A stretch of DNA of 49,221 nt. Source: Pseudomonas sp. S31 (lineage in GTDB: Bacteria > Pseudomonadota > Gammaproteobacteria > Pseudomonadales > Pseudomonadaceae). Both the position numbers and the translations under genes were made by a program. Shown one piece after another: positions 15,623 through 24,101 of the stretch (position 1 is its first letter; the number at the start of each line of letters is the position of its first letter). The DNA lies in assembly GCF_016648105.1 (NCBI RefSeq), contig NZ_JACVVE010000042.1:1-49221 (forward strand), read 5' to 3'. The notes beneath the pieces are model-generated. The model had not been told where the DNA came from. It saw only the letters and a program-made list of their open reading frames with translations, and did no database searches.

Positions 15623-16459
15623 ATGCGCCATCCATACCAGGCTACGGCATGCCTCGCCCTGGCAGTTGCCATGAATTCTTCCATGGCAGCGCAGGAATTG
15701 ATTGCCTCCCATGCCACGACAAACATTGCCTACTCGGTGCAGGGCAGCGGGCCGCTGGTTGTATTGATCGCATCGCTGGGGAGAGGCACTGCGGAGTTCG
15801 ACACATTGGCCAAACGACTGGTCGAACGCGGCTACCTTGTAGCCCTTCCCGAGCCGCGAGGTATCGGGCGTTCGTCCGGGCCGATGGAAAACATCTCGCT
15901 GCATGACCTGGCGAACGACTACGCCAGCGTCATCACGGCACAAGGCAGCCCGGCTATCGTCGCCGGGCACGCCTACGGACAATGGGTGGCCAGAACACTC
16001 GCGACGGACCATCCCGAGTTGGTGCGCGGCACGGTATTGATCGCCGCCGGATCGAAGCAATGGCCTCGCGAATTGCTGAACGAGATCGCCACCATCAACG
16101 ACCCGGCAGCCCACCGCGACCAGAAAATTGCCAGCCTGCGGGTTGCCTTCTTCGCGGTCGGCAACGATCCACAGCCCTGGCTGGAAGGTTGGCATCCTGC
16201 CGTAGCGCGAAGCCAGCTCGCCGCGGAGAAACGCACCGCGCAGGATCACTGGTGGGCTGGAGGCTCGGCACCGATCCTGGACCTGCAAGCAGACACGGAC
16301 CCGTTCAGGCCCGAAGCCTCCAGGCTGGAGATGAAAGAGCAGTTCGGCGCTCGCGTCACAGTCAGGGTCGTGCCGAACAGCAGCCATGCCCTGCCGGCAG
16401 AAAAACCCTTGCAAGTCGCGGATGCCATCGCCGACTGGGCCGACCAGCTCGATCGATGA
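15623..16459 (+). CDS. Exported alpha/beta-hydrolase-fold protein lacking the serine nucleophile
   Basis: 278 residues with a signal peptide (cleavage near SSMAA, about residue 22). Alpha/beta hydrolase landmarks are present: an N-terminal strand with PLVVLIASLGRG (oxyanion region), the PEPRGIGRSSGP motif, a candidate acid in LQADTDPFRP and the base histidine in NSSHALPAEKP. The nucleophile elbow reads G115-H-A117-Y-G119, so alanine replaces the expected serine (codon GCC). A normal serine-esterase mechanism is therefore not possible. It may be a binding protein, a lyase or a decayed enzyme. It is 33 bases downstream of the porin gene and probably co-transcribed with it. Confidence 0.82.
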   Translation: MRHPYQATACLALAVAMNSSMAAQELIASHATTNIAYSVQGSGPLVVLIASLGRGTAEFDTLAKRLVERGYLVALPEPRGIGRSSGPMENISLHDLANDYASVITAQGSPAIVAGHAYGQWVARTLATDHPELVRGTVLIAAGSKQWPRELLNEIATINDPAAHRDQKIASLRVAFFAVGNDPQPWLEGWHPAVARSQLAAEKRTAQDHWWAGGSAPILDLQADTDPFRPEASRLEMKEQFGARVTVRVVPNSSHALPAEKPLQVADAIADWADQLDR

Positions 16460-16495
16460 ACCGACCTTCGCCAAGCGACGGAGCGGCACGCCCTT

Positions 16496-16626
16496 GTAGG
16501 ATGGCGCGGGGCACGTAGCCTTGAGCGAAGTAATACCCATCGAGGAGTCCGCACCATCGCTTGATGGGTATCGTCGCTTCGCTCCTCGCCCCATCCTACG
16601 AACTGGTGGGCTTCAGCCCACCAGTT
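16496..16626. repeat. Imperfect palindromic repeat element plus hairpin between convergent genes
   Basis: Outer arms GTAGGATGG..GGGG (16496-16511) and CCCCATCCTAC (16589-16599) enclose inner arms GAGCGAAG/CTTCGCTC (16523-16530 with 16577-16584) and ATACCCATC/GATGGGTAT (16533-16541 with 16563-16571). The whole folds into one long imperfect stem. It abuts a perfect 11-base hairpin, AACTGGTGGGC-TTCA-GCCCACCAGTT (16601-16626). It looks like a REP/MITE-type intergenic element of pseudomonads. It separates the plus-strand hydrolase-like gene from the converging TetR gene and could terminate both. Confidence 0.75.
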
Positions 16627-16659
16627 CCGTTACGCAGCACAAAAGACTTGGAACAGGTT

Positions 16660-17250
16660 CTAAGCAACGCGAAACAAGCCGCGCAGAACGCAACACGCAA
16701 GTTCCACTCTCTGCCCTGGCGAAGGCGACAGGCCAAACAACCAGTTCGGTGCATTGTTGAGCAATGCCACCAGGCTGAGTGCCGAAACCACGTCGATCAT
16801 GCAATGGCGTGCCAGCAACGCGGCGTAGTCATGCCGGGCCTGCTCGGCTTTCATGCGGTACACGTCACTCAGTTGGCGCATATCGTTTTCGGCCAACTGG
16901 AAGTGAGCAGCCATGGTGTCGTGCAAAGCCAGGTGGCGCTCGACCAGAACGTTGAGCCGAGACCTTGGAGGTGATGAGCCGGGGCGATGTTCAGCGCCAA
17001 CGCGCAGCACTTCGTACAACTCTTCGATGAACTCGAACAGCAGCGCTTCCTTGCTCTCGATATGGTTGTACAGCGAGCCTGCGCTCAGCCCAAGACAAGC
17101 GGCCAACTCGCGCATGCTCACCGCGTTGTAGCCCTTGTACGCGAACAGCCGGACCGCGTGTTCACGCATTGTGCAGAACCGGCTGGGGCGCACGCCCACC
17201 TGGTGGTTTGCCGGGCCGCTTTGGCGGCCCTGAGCAACGGAGCCCATCAT
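16660..17250 (-). CDS. TetR/AcrR-family transcriptional regulator
   Basis: 196 residues. The N-terminal TetR HTH is clear: CTMREHAVRLFAYKGYNAVSMRELAACLGLSAGSLYNHIESKEALLFEF at about residues 26-74. The C-terminal half is a helical ligand-binding domain with no recognisable signature. Its start codon overlaps the stop of the enoyl-CoA hydratase gene (17247-17250), so it is translationally coupled as the last gene of the long minus-strand series. TetR regulators in such positions usually sense an acyl-CoA or the pathway substrate and repress their own operon; that is inference. The start could be either of two adjacent ATGs. Confidence 0.85.
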   Translation of the reverse strand: MMGSVAQGRQSGPANHQVGVRPSRFCTMREHAVRLFAYKGYNAVSMRELAACLGLSAGSLYNHIESKEALLFEFIEELYEVLRVGAEHRPGSSPPRSRLNVLVERHLALHDTMAAHFQLAENDMRQLSDVYRMKAEQARHDYAALLARHCMIDVVSALSLVALLNNAPNWLFGLSPSPGQRVELACCVLRGLFRVA

Positions 17251-18050
17251 GCCCCCCGATAGACGGCCTGACGCTTTTCAGCGAAAGCCTGGCGTCCTTC
17301 CAGGCGGTCAGCGCTATCCCTTAGCAACCCCCATGCGAGGTTCGACTGAGTAACGAAGTCACGGGGCGCGAGATGGGCGGTCTCCAACGCGAGTTTTTTC
17401 ACCATCTGTACGGCCAAAGGCCCATTGGCTTCGATCTGCTCGGCCAGCTTCAGAGCCTCCTCGAACAACGCTTCGGGCTCATGAAGATCACTGATCAGGC
17501 CAATACTCAGCGCCTCCTGGGCGTCAATACGAACGCCCGTCAGGGCAAGTTTCATGGCGTGAGCTGAGGCGACGGCGCGGAGCAAATACTGCACGCCGCC
17601 CACAGCCGGCACACTGGCGACTTTCACTTCCGGCAGTGCGAATGAGGCCGAACGGCTCGCCAGGCGCAAATCGCACTGCAATGCCAGCTCAAGCCCCCCG
17701 CCCAGGCAGTAGCCATTGATCACGGCAATCAGCGGCTTCCAGATATCCAGATCGCTCAGGTCGATGAGCCGGGTATACCCGCCCTGCTCAGCCTCGCAGT
17801 TGCGCCCGAGCAGCATGCTCTTGGCGAACCCGTCCTGGGGCGGAAATGTCGCCTTCAGGTTGGCGCCGGTACAAAACGCTTTGTCTCCGGCACCGGTGAT
17901 GATCATTACCCGTACCTGATCGTCATTCTGACAATCGCTCAACACCTGGCGCAGCGCCCTCAGGTCGTCGATGGTCAAGGCATTGAGGGACTCGGGAGCG
18001 TCGAGTTCGATGATCGCCACCGCCCCTTGTCGACGTGTATTTATTGCCAT
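17247..18050 (-). CDS. Enoyl-CoA hydratase/isomerase (crotonase family)
   Basis: 267 residues, normal for the crotonase family. Oxyanion-hole segments are KAFCTGANLK (about 57-66) and the CLGGGLELAL block (about 114-123). Acidic residues at both usual catalytic positions are kept (GGLELA and ALPEVKVASVPAVGG). It therefore probably hydrates a 2-enoyl-CoA. With the neighbouring acyl-CoA dehydrogenase, SDR and thiolase it completes a four-step beta-oxidation-type round. It is 9 bases downstream of the SDR gene and overlaps the TetR start. Confidence 0.9.
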   Translation of the reverse strand: MAINTRRQGAVAIIELDAPESLNALTIDDLRALRQVLSDCQNDDQVRVMIITGAGDKAFCTGANLKATFPPQDGFAKSMLLGRNCEAEQGGYTRLIDLSDLDIWKPLIAVINGYCLGGGLELALQCDLRLASRSASFALPEVKVASVPAVGGVQYLLRAVASAHAMKLALTGVRIDAQEALSIGLISDLHEPEALFEEALKLAEQIEANGPLAVQMVKKLALETAHLAPRDFVTQSNLAWGLLRDSADRLEGRQAFAEKRQAVYRGA

Positions 18051-18059
18051 GAGAACTCC

Positions 18060-18806
18060 TCAGACACTGGGACTGGACAGGGAACGGCCACCACAGACAT
18101 ACAGGGTCTGGCCGGTGATGTAGGACGACGCTTCACTGGCGAAGAACAGCACTGCACTTGCCACGTCGTCGGCCTCGCCGATACGCCCCACTGGCACACT
18201 GGCGCGCAGCTTCTCCTTGACATCGTCACGGAACGTCTCGAACAGCGGTGTCGCGACGATGCCAGGCGCAACGGCATTGGCCGTGATGCCATCCCTTGCC
18301 AGCTCTATCGCCAGAGAACGCGTGAGGCTGACCACACCGCCCTTGGCCGAGGAGTAATTGGCCTGGCCGAAACCGCCAAGCCAGGCTCGCGAAGAAATGT
18401 TGACGATGCGTCCCTGGCCTTGTTCGACCATGCCAGGAACGAGTGCCTTGGCGCAGAGAAACTGCGATTTCAGATTGACGTCGATGACGAAATCCCAATC
18501 CGCCTCGGTCATTTTGGTGAAGCGTTTATCACGGGCGATCCCGGCGTTGTTGACCAGCACATCAGGGCTCTTCCACTGGCGGCTCACCTGCTGCGCAGCG
18601 GCCTCGACGCTCTGCGCGCTGGTCACATCGACAACCTGGTCGATCAAGCGCTCAGGGCCTGCATCCAGTCGACTCGCCAAGTCGGCAAGCGCGGCCTCGT
18701 TGACGTCCCATACCGCCACCCGATAGCCCACCGCCAGGCTCGCCTCGGCGATGCCCAAGCCGATACCGCTAGCGCCGCCGGTGACCACCATCACTCTACC
18801 GTCCAT
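18060..18806 (-). CDS. Short-chain dehydrogenase/reductase (probable 3-hydroxyacyl-CoA dehydrogenase)
   Basis: 248 residues from the ATG at 18806 (an upstream frame to 19094 overlaps the thiolase gene and lacks homology). Classical SDR: the cofactor motif TGGASGIG at about residues 9-16, an acidic residue after beta-2 in WDVNEA (favouring NAD+), NNAG, the catalytic serine in NISSRAW and YSSAKGG. The C-terminus, SSYITGQTLYVCGG, is typical of FabG-like enzymes. Placed between a thiolase and an enoyl-CoA hydratase, it most likely oxidises the 3-hydroxyacyl-CoA formed by the hydratase. Substrate not readable from sequence. Confidence 0.88.
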   Translation of the reverse strand: MDGRVMVVTGGASGIGLGIAEASLAVGYRVAVWDVNEAALADLASRLDAGPERLIDQVVDVTSAQSVEAAAQQVSRQWKSPDVLVNNAGIARDKRFTKMTEADWDFVIDVNLKSQFLCAKALVPGMVEQGQGRIVNISSRAWLGGFGQANYSSAKGGVVSLTRSLAIELARDGITANAVAPGIVATPLFETFRDDVKEKLRASVPVGRIGEADDVASAVLFFASEASSYITGQTLYVCGGRSLSSPSV

Positions 18807-18820
18807 TGTGCGCACCTCGT

Positions 18821-19996
18821 TCAGACCGACAGGATGGTCACGACAGCAACAGCGGAGTCGCCCGCCAACTGCCCACCATTGTTTTCCGCCAGAGCGACCC
18901 GGGCACCTGGACGTTGACGCTTGCCGGCACGCCCACGCAACTGCGTCGTCAGCTCGACGATTTGCGCCGCCCCGGTCGCGCCGATGGGATGGCCACGACT
19001 CAACAGCCCGCCACTCGGGTTCACAGAGATACGCCCGCCAATATCGGTATCGCCCGAACGTATCAAGCCGATAGCCCCGCCACCGGACTCGCACAACCCG
19101 AGGTTTTCGTAGTGGATCAACTCGGCCGGAGCCGATGCGTCATGCAGTTCCACGACATGCAGATCCTGAGGCCCGACGCCCGCCTGTTCGTAAGCCTTGC
19201 GTGAAGCCGTCACGGCTACCGGCTCAACGGCTCCCGTCGCCTTCGCCGAAACCACCGCCGAGGCCCGGATCAGCACCTTGGGTACATCCAGACGCGCGGC
19301 GAAAGCCTCGGAGCAGATGAACAAGGCGGCGGCACCGTCCCCGATAGACGAGCACATGAACAAGGTCAGCGGGTCACTGACCATGCGGCTCTCGAGTACC
19401 TCGCCAACGGTGGTCGGTTGCCGGAACTGCGCAGAGGCATTCAACGATCCGGCCAGCCGGCTTTTCACCACCACCCGGGCGAAATCCTCAGGCTGGGCGC
19501 CAGTTTCCGCCATCCACTTGCGCGTTTTTGCCGCGTAAATATCCATGAACAGCGAGCCATTGCCTGCCACATAGCCGTCAGGCAGTGGCTCTTCCAGGTC
19601 GACCGCCTTGGCGAATGCCCCGAACGAGACCGCCTTGTCTTCATGGCTGAGCTTCTCGGCACCCACCACCAGTGCCGTCTCCGCCTGCCCGCTGGCCACC
19701 GACAGCCAGGCCAGGTGCAGCGCAGTGCTGCTGGACGCACAAGCATTCTCGATGTTGAACATGGGCTTGCCATCAAGGCCGGTGTTGCGCAGCGACGATT
19801 GCGCCCGAATCATCTCCTGCCCGGTGACCACACCCGCAGCAGCATTGCCAAAATACACCTGCTCGACCTGCCCGGGCGTCACGCCGGCATCGTCCAGCGC
19901 CAGCCGGACGGCTTCTTCGGACAGTGATTTCAAGTTGCGCTGCAGAAACTTGCCGAACGACGTCATGCCGACGCCTGCGATCACGACATTCCTCAT
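18821..19996 (-). CDS. Thiolase-family protein, SCP2/lipid-transfer type
   Basis: 391 residues. The nucleophilic cysteine is C86 in NIENACASSSTALHLA. The C-terminal histidine loop is NPSGGLLSRGHPIGATG and there is an HDASAPAEL motif. The second cysteine of classical thiolases (CxGxG) is absent; the C-terminus instead reads ALAENNGG, as in SCP-x/Ltp-type thiolases. These cleave branched or bulky 3-oxoacyl-CoAs. No DUF35 OB-fold partner is encoded nearby. Ribosome-binding site GAGG lies 7 bases before 19996. Together with the dehydrogenase, hydratase and SDR it suggests beta-oxidation of a substituted acyl-CoA distinct from the one handled by the thiolase at 27805-29001. Confidence 0.87.
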   Translation of the reverse strand: MRNVVIAGVGMTSFGKFLQRNLKSLSEEAVRLALDDAGVTPGQVEQVYFGNAAAGVVTGQEMIRAQSSLRNTGLDGKPMFNIENACASSSTALHLAWLSVASGQAETALVVGAEKLSHEDKAVSFGAFAKAVDLEEPLPDGYVAGNGSLFMDIYAAKTRKWMAETGAQPEDFARVVVKSRLAGSLNASAQFRQPTTVGEVLESRMVSDPLTLFMCSSIGDGAAALFICSEAFAARLDVPKVLIRASAVVSAKATGAVEPVAVTASRKAYEQAGVGPQDLHVVELHDASAPAELIHYENLGLCESGGGAIGLIRSGDTDIGGRISVNPSGGLLSRGHPIGATGAAQIVELTTQLRGRAGKRQRPGARVALAENNGGQLAGDSAVAVVTILSV

Positions 19997-20106
19997 TTCG
20001 ATACCTCATCATTTTTTCAAGGGTGTGTTCGCCCGCCGCACCGACTGTTCGGCACGGGGCGTCTGTTGCGATTCAACGCGCTTGGGTTTGGAGAGCGGCG
20101 CTGGTC

Positions 20107-20514
20107 CTAGCCCGTGTACCTGTGCCGCTTGAACGTCCCGGTAGCGCAAGCCAGCAGCACGCCATCGTCAGTCGACAGACTGGCCTCGGCGAAATAGATG
20201 TTCTGACCTCCTCCGCTGACCTTTCCCTGCACACGTACGTGCCCACTGCTGACCGTCTGGATGTAACTCACCGCCAGAGACAAGGTGATCGCATCGATGA
20301 GCTCGTCCTCTGTTCCGATCAGGCCTGCATAACCGCAGGCAACATCCAGAAGACTGGCGATTGCGCCACCATGCAGCTTGCCTTGCCGATTCAGATGCTG
20401 CGCGCCGACCTCCATCGAGAACGCGGCATAACCTTCGCGCAGTTCAGTCAAATGCCCTCCCAGCGCCTGCAAGTAGGGATTGGGAATGTTGGGTAGGTTC
20501 GCATCGAGGCTCAT
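20107..20514 (-). CDS. PaaI-type hotdog acyl-CoA thioesterase
   Basis: 135 residues, a single hotdog domain. The active-site segment HLNRQGKLHGGAIASLLDVACG, with HGG followed by the helix carrying D, is that of the PaaI/YbdB group. PaaI-type enzymes release CoA from dead-end aromatic or acyl-CoA intermediates, a rescue role in CoA-dependent aromatic pathways. AGGAG lies 7 bases before the ATG at 20514. It sits between the isomerase-like gene (27 bases upstream) and the SCP2-type thiolase (110 bases downstream). Confidence 0.87.
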   Translation of the reverse strand: MSLDANLPNIPNPYLQALGGHLTELREGYAAFSMEVGAQHLNRQGKLHGGAIASLLDVACGYAGLIGTEDELIDAITLSLAVSYIQTVSSGHVRVQGKVSGGGQNIYFAEASLSTDDGVLLACATGTFKRHRYTG

Positions 20515-20541
20515 GGGGCTCTCCTGAAACAGACAGACCGC

Positions 20542-20826
20542 TCAGTTCTCGCTGATATCGGAGGGATGGCGGGACAGCGGAATGACCTGGATATCGAAGT
20601 AGGGAAACAGCGCCAGGGAACTGAGAACCTCATGGAATTCATCGTTGTCGGCCACATCCCAGACCGACACATTGGCGACCTTGCCAGCGACCCGCCAAAG
20701 ATGGCGCAACGTGCCCGCACGCTGCAGCTCCTGGGCGCGAGCGGTTTCCCGACGGCGCAGTTCCTGTACCTGTTCGGGTGGCATGTCTGCAGGAATGTTC
20801 ACTTCGACCAACGTACAAATCAGCAT
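20542..20826 (-). CDS. Muconolactone isomerase-family protein (CatC/MmlJ-like)
   Basis: 94 residues from the ATG at 20826, with ACGAGGT 7 bases upstream. It is full length for muconolactone delta-isomerase (about 96) and shares its pattern: VNIPADMPPEQVQELRRRE near the N-terminus, then GTLRHLWRVAGKVANVSVWDV, FHEVLSSLALFPYFDIQV and the C-terminal LSRHPSDI. CatC moves the ring double bond of muconolactone to give 3-oxoadipate enol-lactone; MmlJ does the same with methylmuconolactone. No catechol 1,2-dioxygenase or muconate cycloisomerase is present, so the lactone must come from elsewhere. A methylisomerase (MmlI) is also not seen. Confidence 0.9.
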   Translation of the reverse strand: MLICTLVEVNIPADMPPEQVQELRRRETARAQELQRAGTLRHLWRVAGKVANVSVWDVADNDEFHEVLSSLALFPYFDIQVIPLSRHPSDISEN

Positions 20827-20858
20827 GTGCAACCTCGTCTTGAGTAGTCCGTATTCGC

Positions 20859-22010
20859 TCAGCGAAACGCTGTGGTACCGGTCAATTCACGCCCCTGGAT
20901 GAGCGCCAGGGTGCCATTGGTACCATCGGGAACCTGGAACATCCGCGCATCGCGCCACAGCCGCTCGATGCCCATTTCCCGGCTGATGCCCATGCCGCCG
21001 TGCAGCTGCATGGCCAGCAGGATGGCTTTCTCGCACGCCTGGGTCGCGTAGCGCTTGGCCATGGCCGCAAGACCATTGGCACGTTCACCCCGGTCGACCG
21101 CATCGAGCGCATACAGGCACATCAAGCGGGAACTGATGATCGCAGTCTCGATATCGGCCAGGTCCTGCTGCACCAGTTGATGCCCAGCCAGGGGCTTGCC
21201 GAACTGGCGGCGCTCGGCCGTATGAGCGAGCGCCAGTTTCAGCGCCTGCTGCGCCAGATGCACGGTCATCAGGCCGATCAGCGGGCGGTTGACGTTCCAG
21301 CCAACGGTCAGATACTTCGCCGCATCACCGCCTTCGCCAACGATATGACTGGCCGGCACAGCTGTGCCATCGAACATCATCTCGCCCAAATGGCCTTGCT
21401 GCAGGCCCATCACCGGTATCTCATGCACTTCGAACGGCGACCTGGCGACATCGACCAGCACCCGGCTGACCACCGGCCGTCCCTTGGAATCCAGCCCCTG
21501 GGTACAGGAGACATTCACCACGTCGGCAATCGACGCATTGGTGATCCAGATTTTCCTGCCACTGATCCGCGCGGTCGCACCGTCGACCTCGACGCGTGTA
21601 TGAATTGCCCGCGAATCGGAACCCGCATCGGACTCGGTGTTGGCCGTGCAGCAAATCTTTCTACCCGCGATCAGATCGCCCAGGTAGTCACGGGCAATGT
21701 CATCGGAACAACCGGCATACAGCCTGGCGACCGTGCCCTCGTGGGACAGCAATGAAAGCGCGACGACAGGTGGCAGTTGCTCGATGATCAAGCCGTAATC
21801 GAGCATCTTCAGCGCGCCGCCACCTGCCTCTTCAGGCAAGCGCGGAGCGGTGATGCCCAGCTCCGCCAATGCCGAGAAAATCCTCAGCATCGCGTCCTTC
21901 GGCAAGGGACGGTCAGCAGCATGGGCATCCAGCTCGGGCTGTATGTTGCGAGCCACCATGCGCTGGGTCGACTCGATAGCGAACGTCTGGTCTGAGTTGA
22001 GATGGAACAT
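20859..22010 (-). CDS. Acyl-CoA dehydrogenase
   Basis: 383 residues, normal for the family. Domains in order are N-terminal helical, beta-barrel (CCTANTESDAGSDSRAI, FAD/substrate contact; KIWITNA) and C-terminal helical (ERRQFGKPLAGHQLVQQDLADIE; QLHGGMGISREMGIERLWRDARM). At the usual catalytic-glutamate position (family YEGTN) this protein reads PDGTN, so D362 would be the base. Some acyl-CoA dehydrogenases acting on unusual substrates use Asp or a displaced Glu. In context it may oxidise a substituted succinyl-CoA or a side-chain acyl-CoA produced by the upstream thiolase; that is inference. No ETF genes are nearby. Confidence 0.9.
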   Translation of the reverse strand: MFHLNSDQTFAIESTQRMVARNIQPELDAHAADRPLPKDAMLRIFSALAELGITAPRLPEEAGGGALKMLDYGLIIEQLPPVVALSLLSHEGTVARLYAGCSDDIARDYLGDLIAGRKICCTANTESDAGSDSRAIHTRVEVDGATARISGRKIWITNASIADVVNVSCTQGLDSKGRPVVSRVLVDVARSPFEVHEIPVMGLQQGHLGEMMFDGTAVPASHIVGEGGDAAKYLTVGWNVNRPLIGLMTVHLAQQALKLALAHTAERRQFGKPLAGHQLVQQDLADIETAIISSRLMCLYALDAVDRGERANGLAAMAKRYATQACEKAILLAMQLHGGMGISREMGIERLWRDARMFQVPDGTNGTLALIQGRELTGTTAFR

Positions 22011-22061
22011 GACGACTCCAATGACTGTTCATTGATACAAAACGACGTGATTTCAAACGCA

Positions 22062-23357
22062 TCAGGGATGTCGGCTGGAAACCGTCGTAGCGGTGGTTTG
22101 AGCCAACTCCTGAGATCCTTCCCCTGCGACTTCGATATCCTCCAGGCGCTTGCCTCGCGTTTCCGGCAGCAACAGAAGAGCCCCCAGCGTTATCGCGTAA
22201 GCCGCCAGGCAAAACAGGCCGATGGCCACGGCCAGGCTGACGTGAACCGAAAGGATTCCGACCCCGGTGACCGCCAGTGCACCGAGCGTCTTGCCGAGGT
22301 TGTAGGCGAAGCCCATGCAGGTGGTGCGCACCTCTGTGGGAAAGAGCTCGGACAGGAAAGGCCCCATCACGGCGAAGACACCGAGCATGAAGAACCCCAC
22401 CAGAAAACTCAGTGCAGTCATCAGCAACGCGTTCAATGGCAGCAGCGCATAGCTGACGGTCACGACCCACGAACCAATCGACATCAAGATCAACGTAGGC
22501 CGGCGCCCCCAGCGATCGGCAAGGTCGGACGTCAGGATGTACCCGCACATGGAACCCGCGGCCATTACCAGGATGCTGGTAATCAGCGATCCGGAAGCGA
22601 TACCCCGCTCGGCCATCAGCGAGGGAACCCAGATAACCACGGCGTAGGCGCCGCCCTGCAGACCCAATACCATCAGCGAAGAGATGACGCTGGTGCGCAG
22701 GTAGCGAGGCTTGAAGACCGTCGTGAAACTGGCTTTTTCCCTGGCCTCGCTGGCGGCATTGATGAACGCATCCGAGTCGCTCAGGTAACGGCGTAGAAAC
22801 AGCACGCACATCGCCGGGATCACACCCACCCAGAACACGATCCGCCACGCCAGTTCAGGCGGGAACTGGCTGATGATCAAGGTCGCGACGATCACCGCCA
22901 GCGCCCAGCCCGAGGCGAATCCTGATTGAACGTAACCCAGGGCTTTACCACGGTGCGCTGGGTTGATCACTTCCGCCATCAGCGCTGCACCGACCGCCCA
23001 CTCACCACCGAAACCCAATCCCTGCAAGGCGCGGGCAATGAGCAACTGTTCAGCATTCTGGGCAAACCCCGCCAGCATGCCGAACGCGGTGAACCAGACG
23101 ATGGTGAACATCAGCACACGTACACGGCCGAAACGATCACTGAGGATTCCAGCGATCCAGCCACCCAACGCCGAAGAGAACAAGGCAGCCGTACCGATCA
23201 TTCCCGCTTCGGCCTTGGTCAGGCCCCAGACAGCGATCAGCGTCGGCAGTAGAAAGCTGAAGATCTGGACATCGTAGGTGTCCAGAGCCCATCCCGAGTA
23301 GCAAGCCCAAAACGTTCTTTTCTGCTTGCGGTCGGATAACCTGTACCAGTCAAACAT
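22062..23357 (-). CDS. MFS transporter, aromatic acid:H+ symporter (AAHS) type
   Basis: 431 residues from the ATG at 23357 (AAGG 8 bases upstream); an earlier ATG at 23363 is less well spaced. Twelve hydrophobic segments can be counted. The MFS motif between TM2 and TM3 is GWIAGILSDRFGRVR, repeated in the second half as TSDLADRWGRRP. The N-terminal WALDTYDVQIFSFLLP resembles PcaK/BenK/MmlH, where an acidic residue in TM1 is essential. It is probably the importer of the organic acid or lactone used by this cluster. It lies between the CoA-transferase and acyl-CoA dehydrogenase genes. Confidence 0.9.
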   Translation of the reverse strand: MFDWYRLSDRKQKRTFWACYSGWALDTYDVQIFSFLLPTLIAVWGLTKAEAGMIGTAALFSSALGGWIAGILSDRFGRVRVLMFTIVWFTAFGMLAGFAQNAEQLLIARALQGLGFGGEWAVGAALMAEVINPAHRGKALGYVQSGFASGWALAVIVATLIISQFPPELAWRIVFWVGVIPAMCVLFLRRYLSDSDAFINAASEAREKASFTTVFKPRYLRTSVISSLMVLGLQGGAYAVVIWVPSLMAERGIASGSLITSILVMAAGSMCGYILTSDLADRWGRRPTLILMSIGSWVVTVSYALLPLNALLMTALSFLVGFFMLGVFAVMGPFLSELFPTEVRTTCMGFAYNLGKTLGALAVTGVGILSVHVSLAVAIGLFCLAAYAITLGALLLLPETRGKRLEDIEVAGEGSQELAQTTATTVSSRHP

Positions 23358-23417
23358 CTGCATCACCTTATTGTTTTTATTTGAGAAAAGACGCACCCGC
23401 CAGTCATTCACACGTGA

Positions 23418-24098
23418 TCAACGCTCTTCCGCCAGACGCCGCTGAAACGACTTATCGAGCGCGGAGAAATCCAGCTCCACTGCAGTCAGGTCCTGCAGCC
23501 TGCCTGGTTCCATATCGCCTACCAGTTCGAGGACACTCACACCGTTCCGAGTGATCTCCAGCGTGGCCAGATCCGTGTAGATACGGCTGACGCAAGCCAG
23601 CCCGGTCAGTGGATAGGTACATGTCTGAAGAAGCTTGCTGCGCCCGGCCTTGTCCAGATGTTCCATCATCACGAAGATACGTTTTGCCCCGATGGCCAGA
23701 TCCATCGCCCCTCCGACTGCGGGGATCGAACCGGGCTGACCGGTGTGCCAGTTGGCCAGATCGCCTCTCTGCGACACCTGGAAGGCGCCGAGCACGCAGA
23801 TGTCCAGATGACCGCCACGCATCATCCCGAATGAGTCGGCGTGGTGAAAAAAAGCGGCGCCTGGATGCAGGCTGATCGGCTCCTTGCCGGCATTGATCAT
23901 GTCCCAGTCTTCTTCGCCAGCAGGTGCGGCCTGCCAACGGCCCAACACGCCATTTTCACTGTGCAGGAAAATCTCCTTGTCGCCCGGCAGATGATTGGCC
24001 ACCAGTGTCGGCAAACCGACACCGAGATTGACGTAGGCCCCTTCGGGAATGTCATGGGCAACCCGCGCGGCCATCTGATTACGCACATGTTTGTCCAT
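23418..24098 (-). CDS. 3-oxoacid CoA-transferase, subunit B
   Basis: 226 residues. Catalytic glutamate in the SENG motif (FLHSENGVLG), which forms the glutamyl-CoA thioester intermediate. The glycine-rich VNLGVGLPTLVAN and GGAMDLAIGAKRIFV segments match PcaJ/CatJ/ScoB. It transfers CoA from succinyl-CoA to 3-oxoadipate or a substituted analogue. Only 3 bases separate it from subunit A, so the heterodimer is made in a coupled way. PcaJ, CatJ and MmlG are equivalent names; the exact substrate cannot be read, so no symbol is given. Confidence 0.92.
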   Translation of the reverse strand: MDKHVRNQMAARVAHDIPEGAYVNLGVGLPTLVANHLPGDKEIFLHSENGVLGRWQAAPAGEEDWDMINAGKEPISLHPGAAFFHHADSFGMMRGGHLDICVLGAFQVSQRGDLANWHTGQPGSIPAVGGAMDLAIGAKRIFVMMEHLDKAGRSKLLQTCTYPLTGLACVSRIYTDLATLEITRNGVSVLELVGDMEPGRLQDLTAVELDFSALDKSFQRRLAEER

Positions 24099-24101
24099 GC
24101 C

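Noticed and set aside
15368..16594. 408-codon minus-strand frame over the porin end and hydrolase-like gene
   Set aside because: It lies opposite two well-supported genes, one of which (OprD) has clear homology; no start signal or motif.
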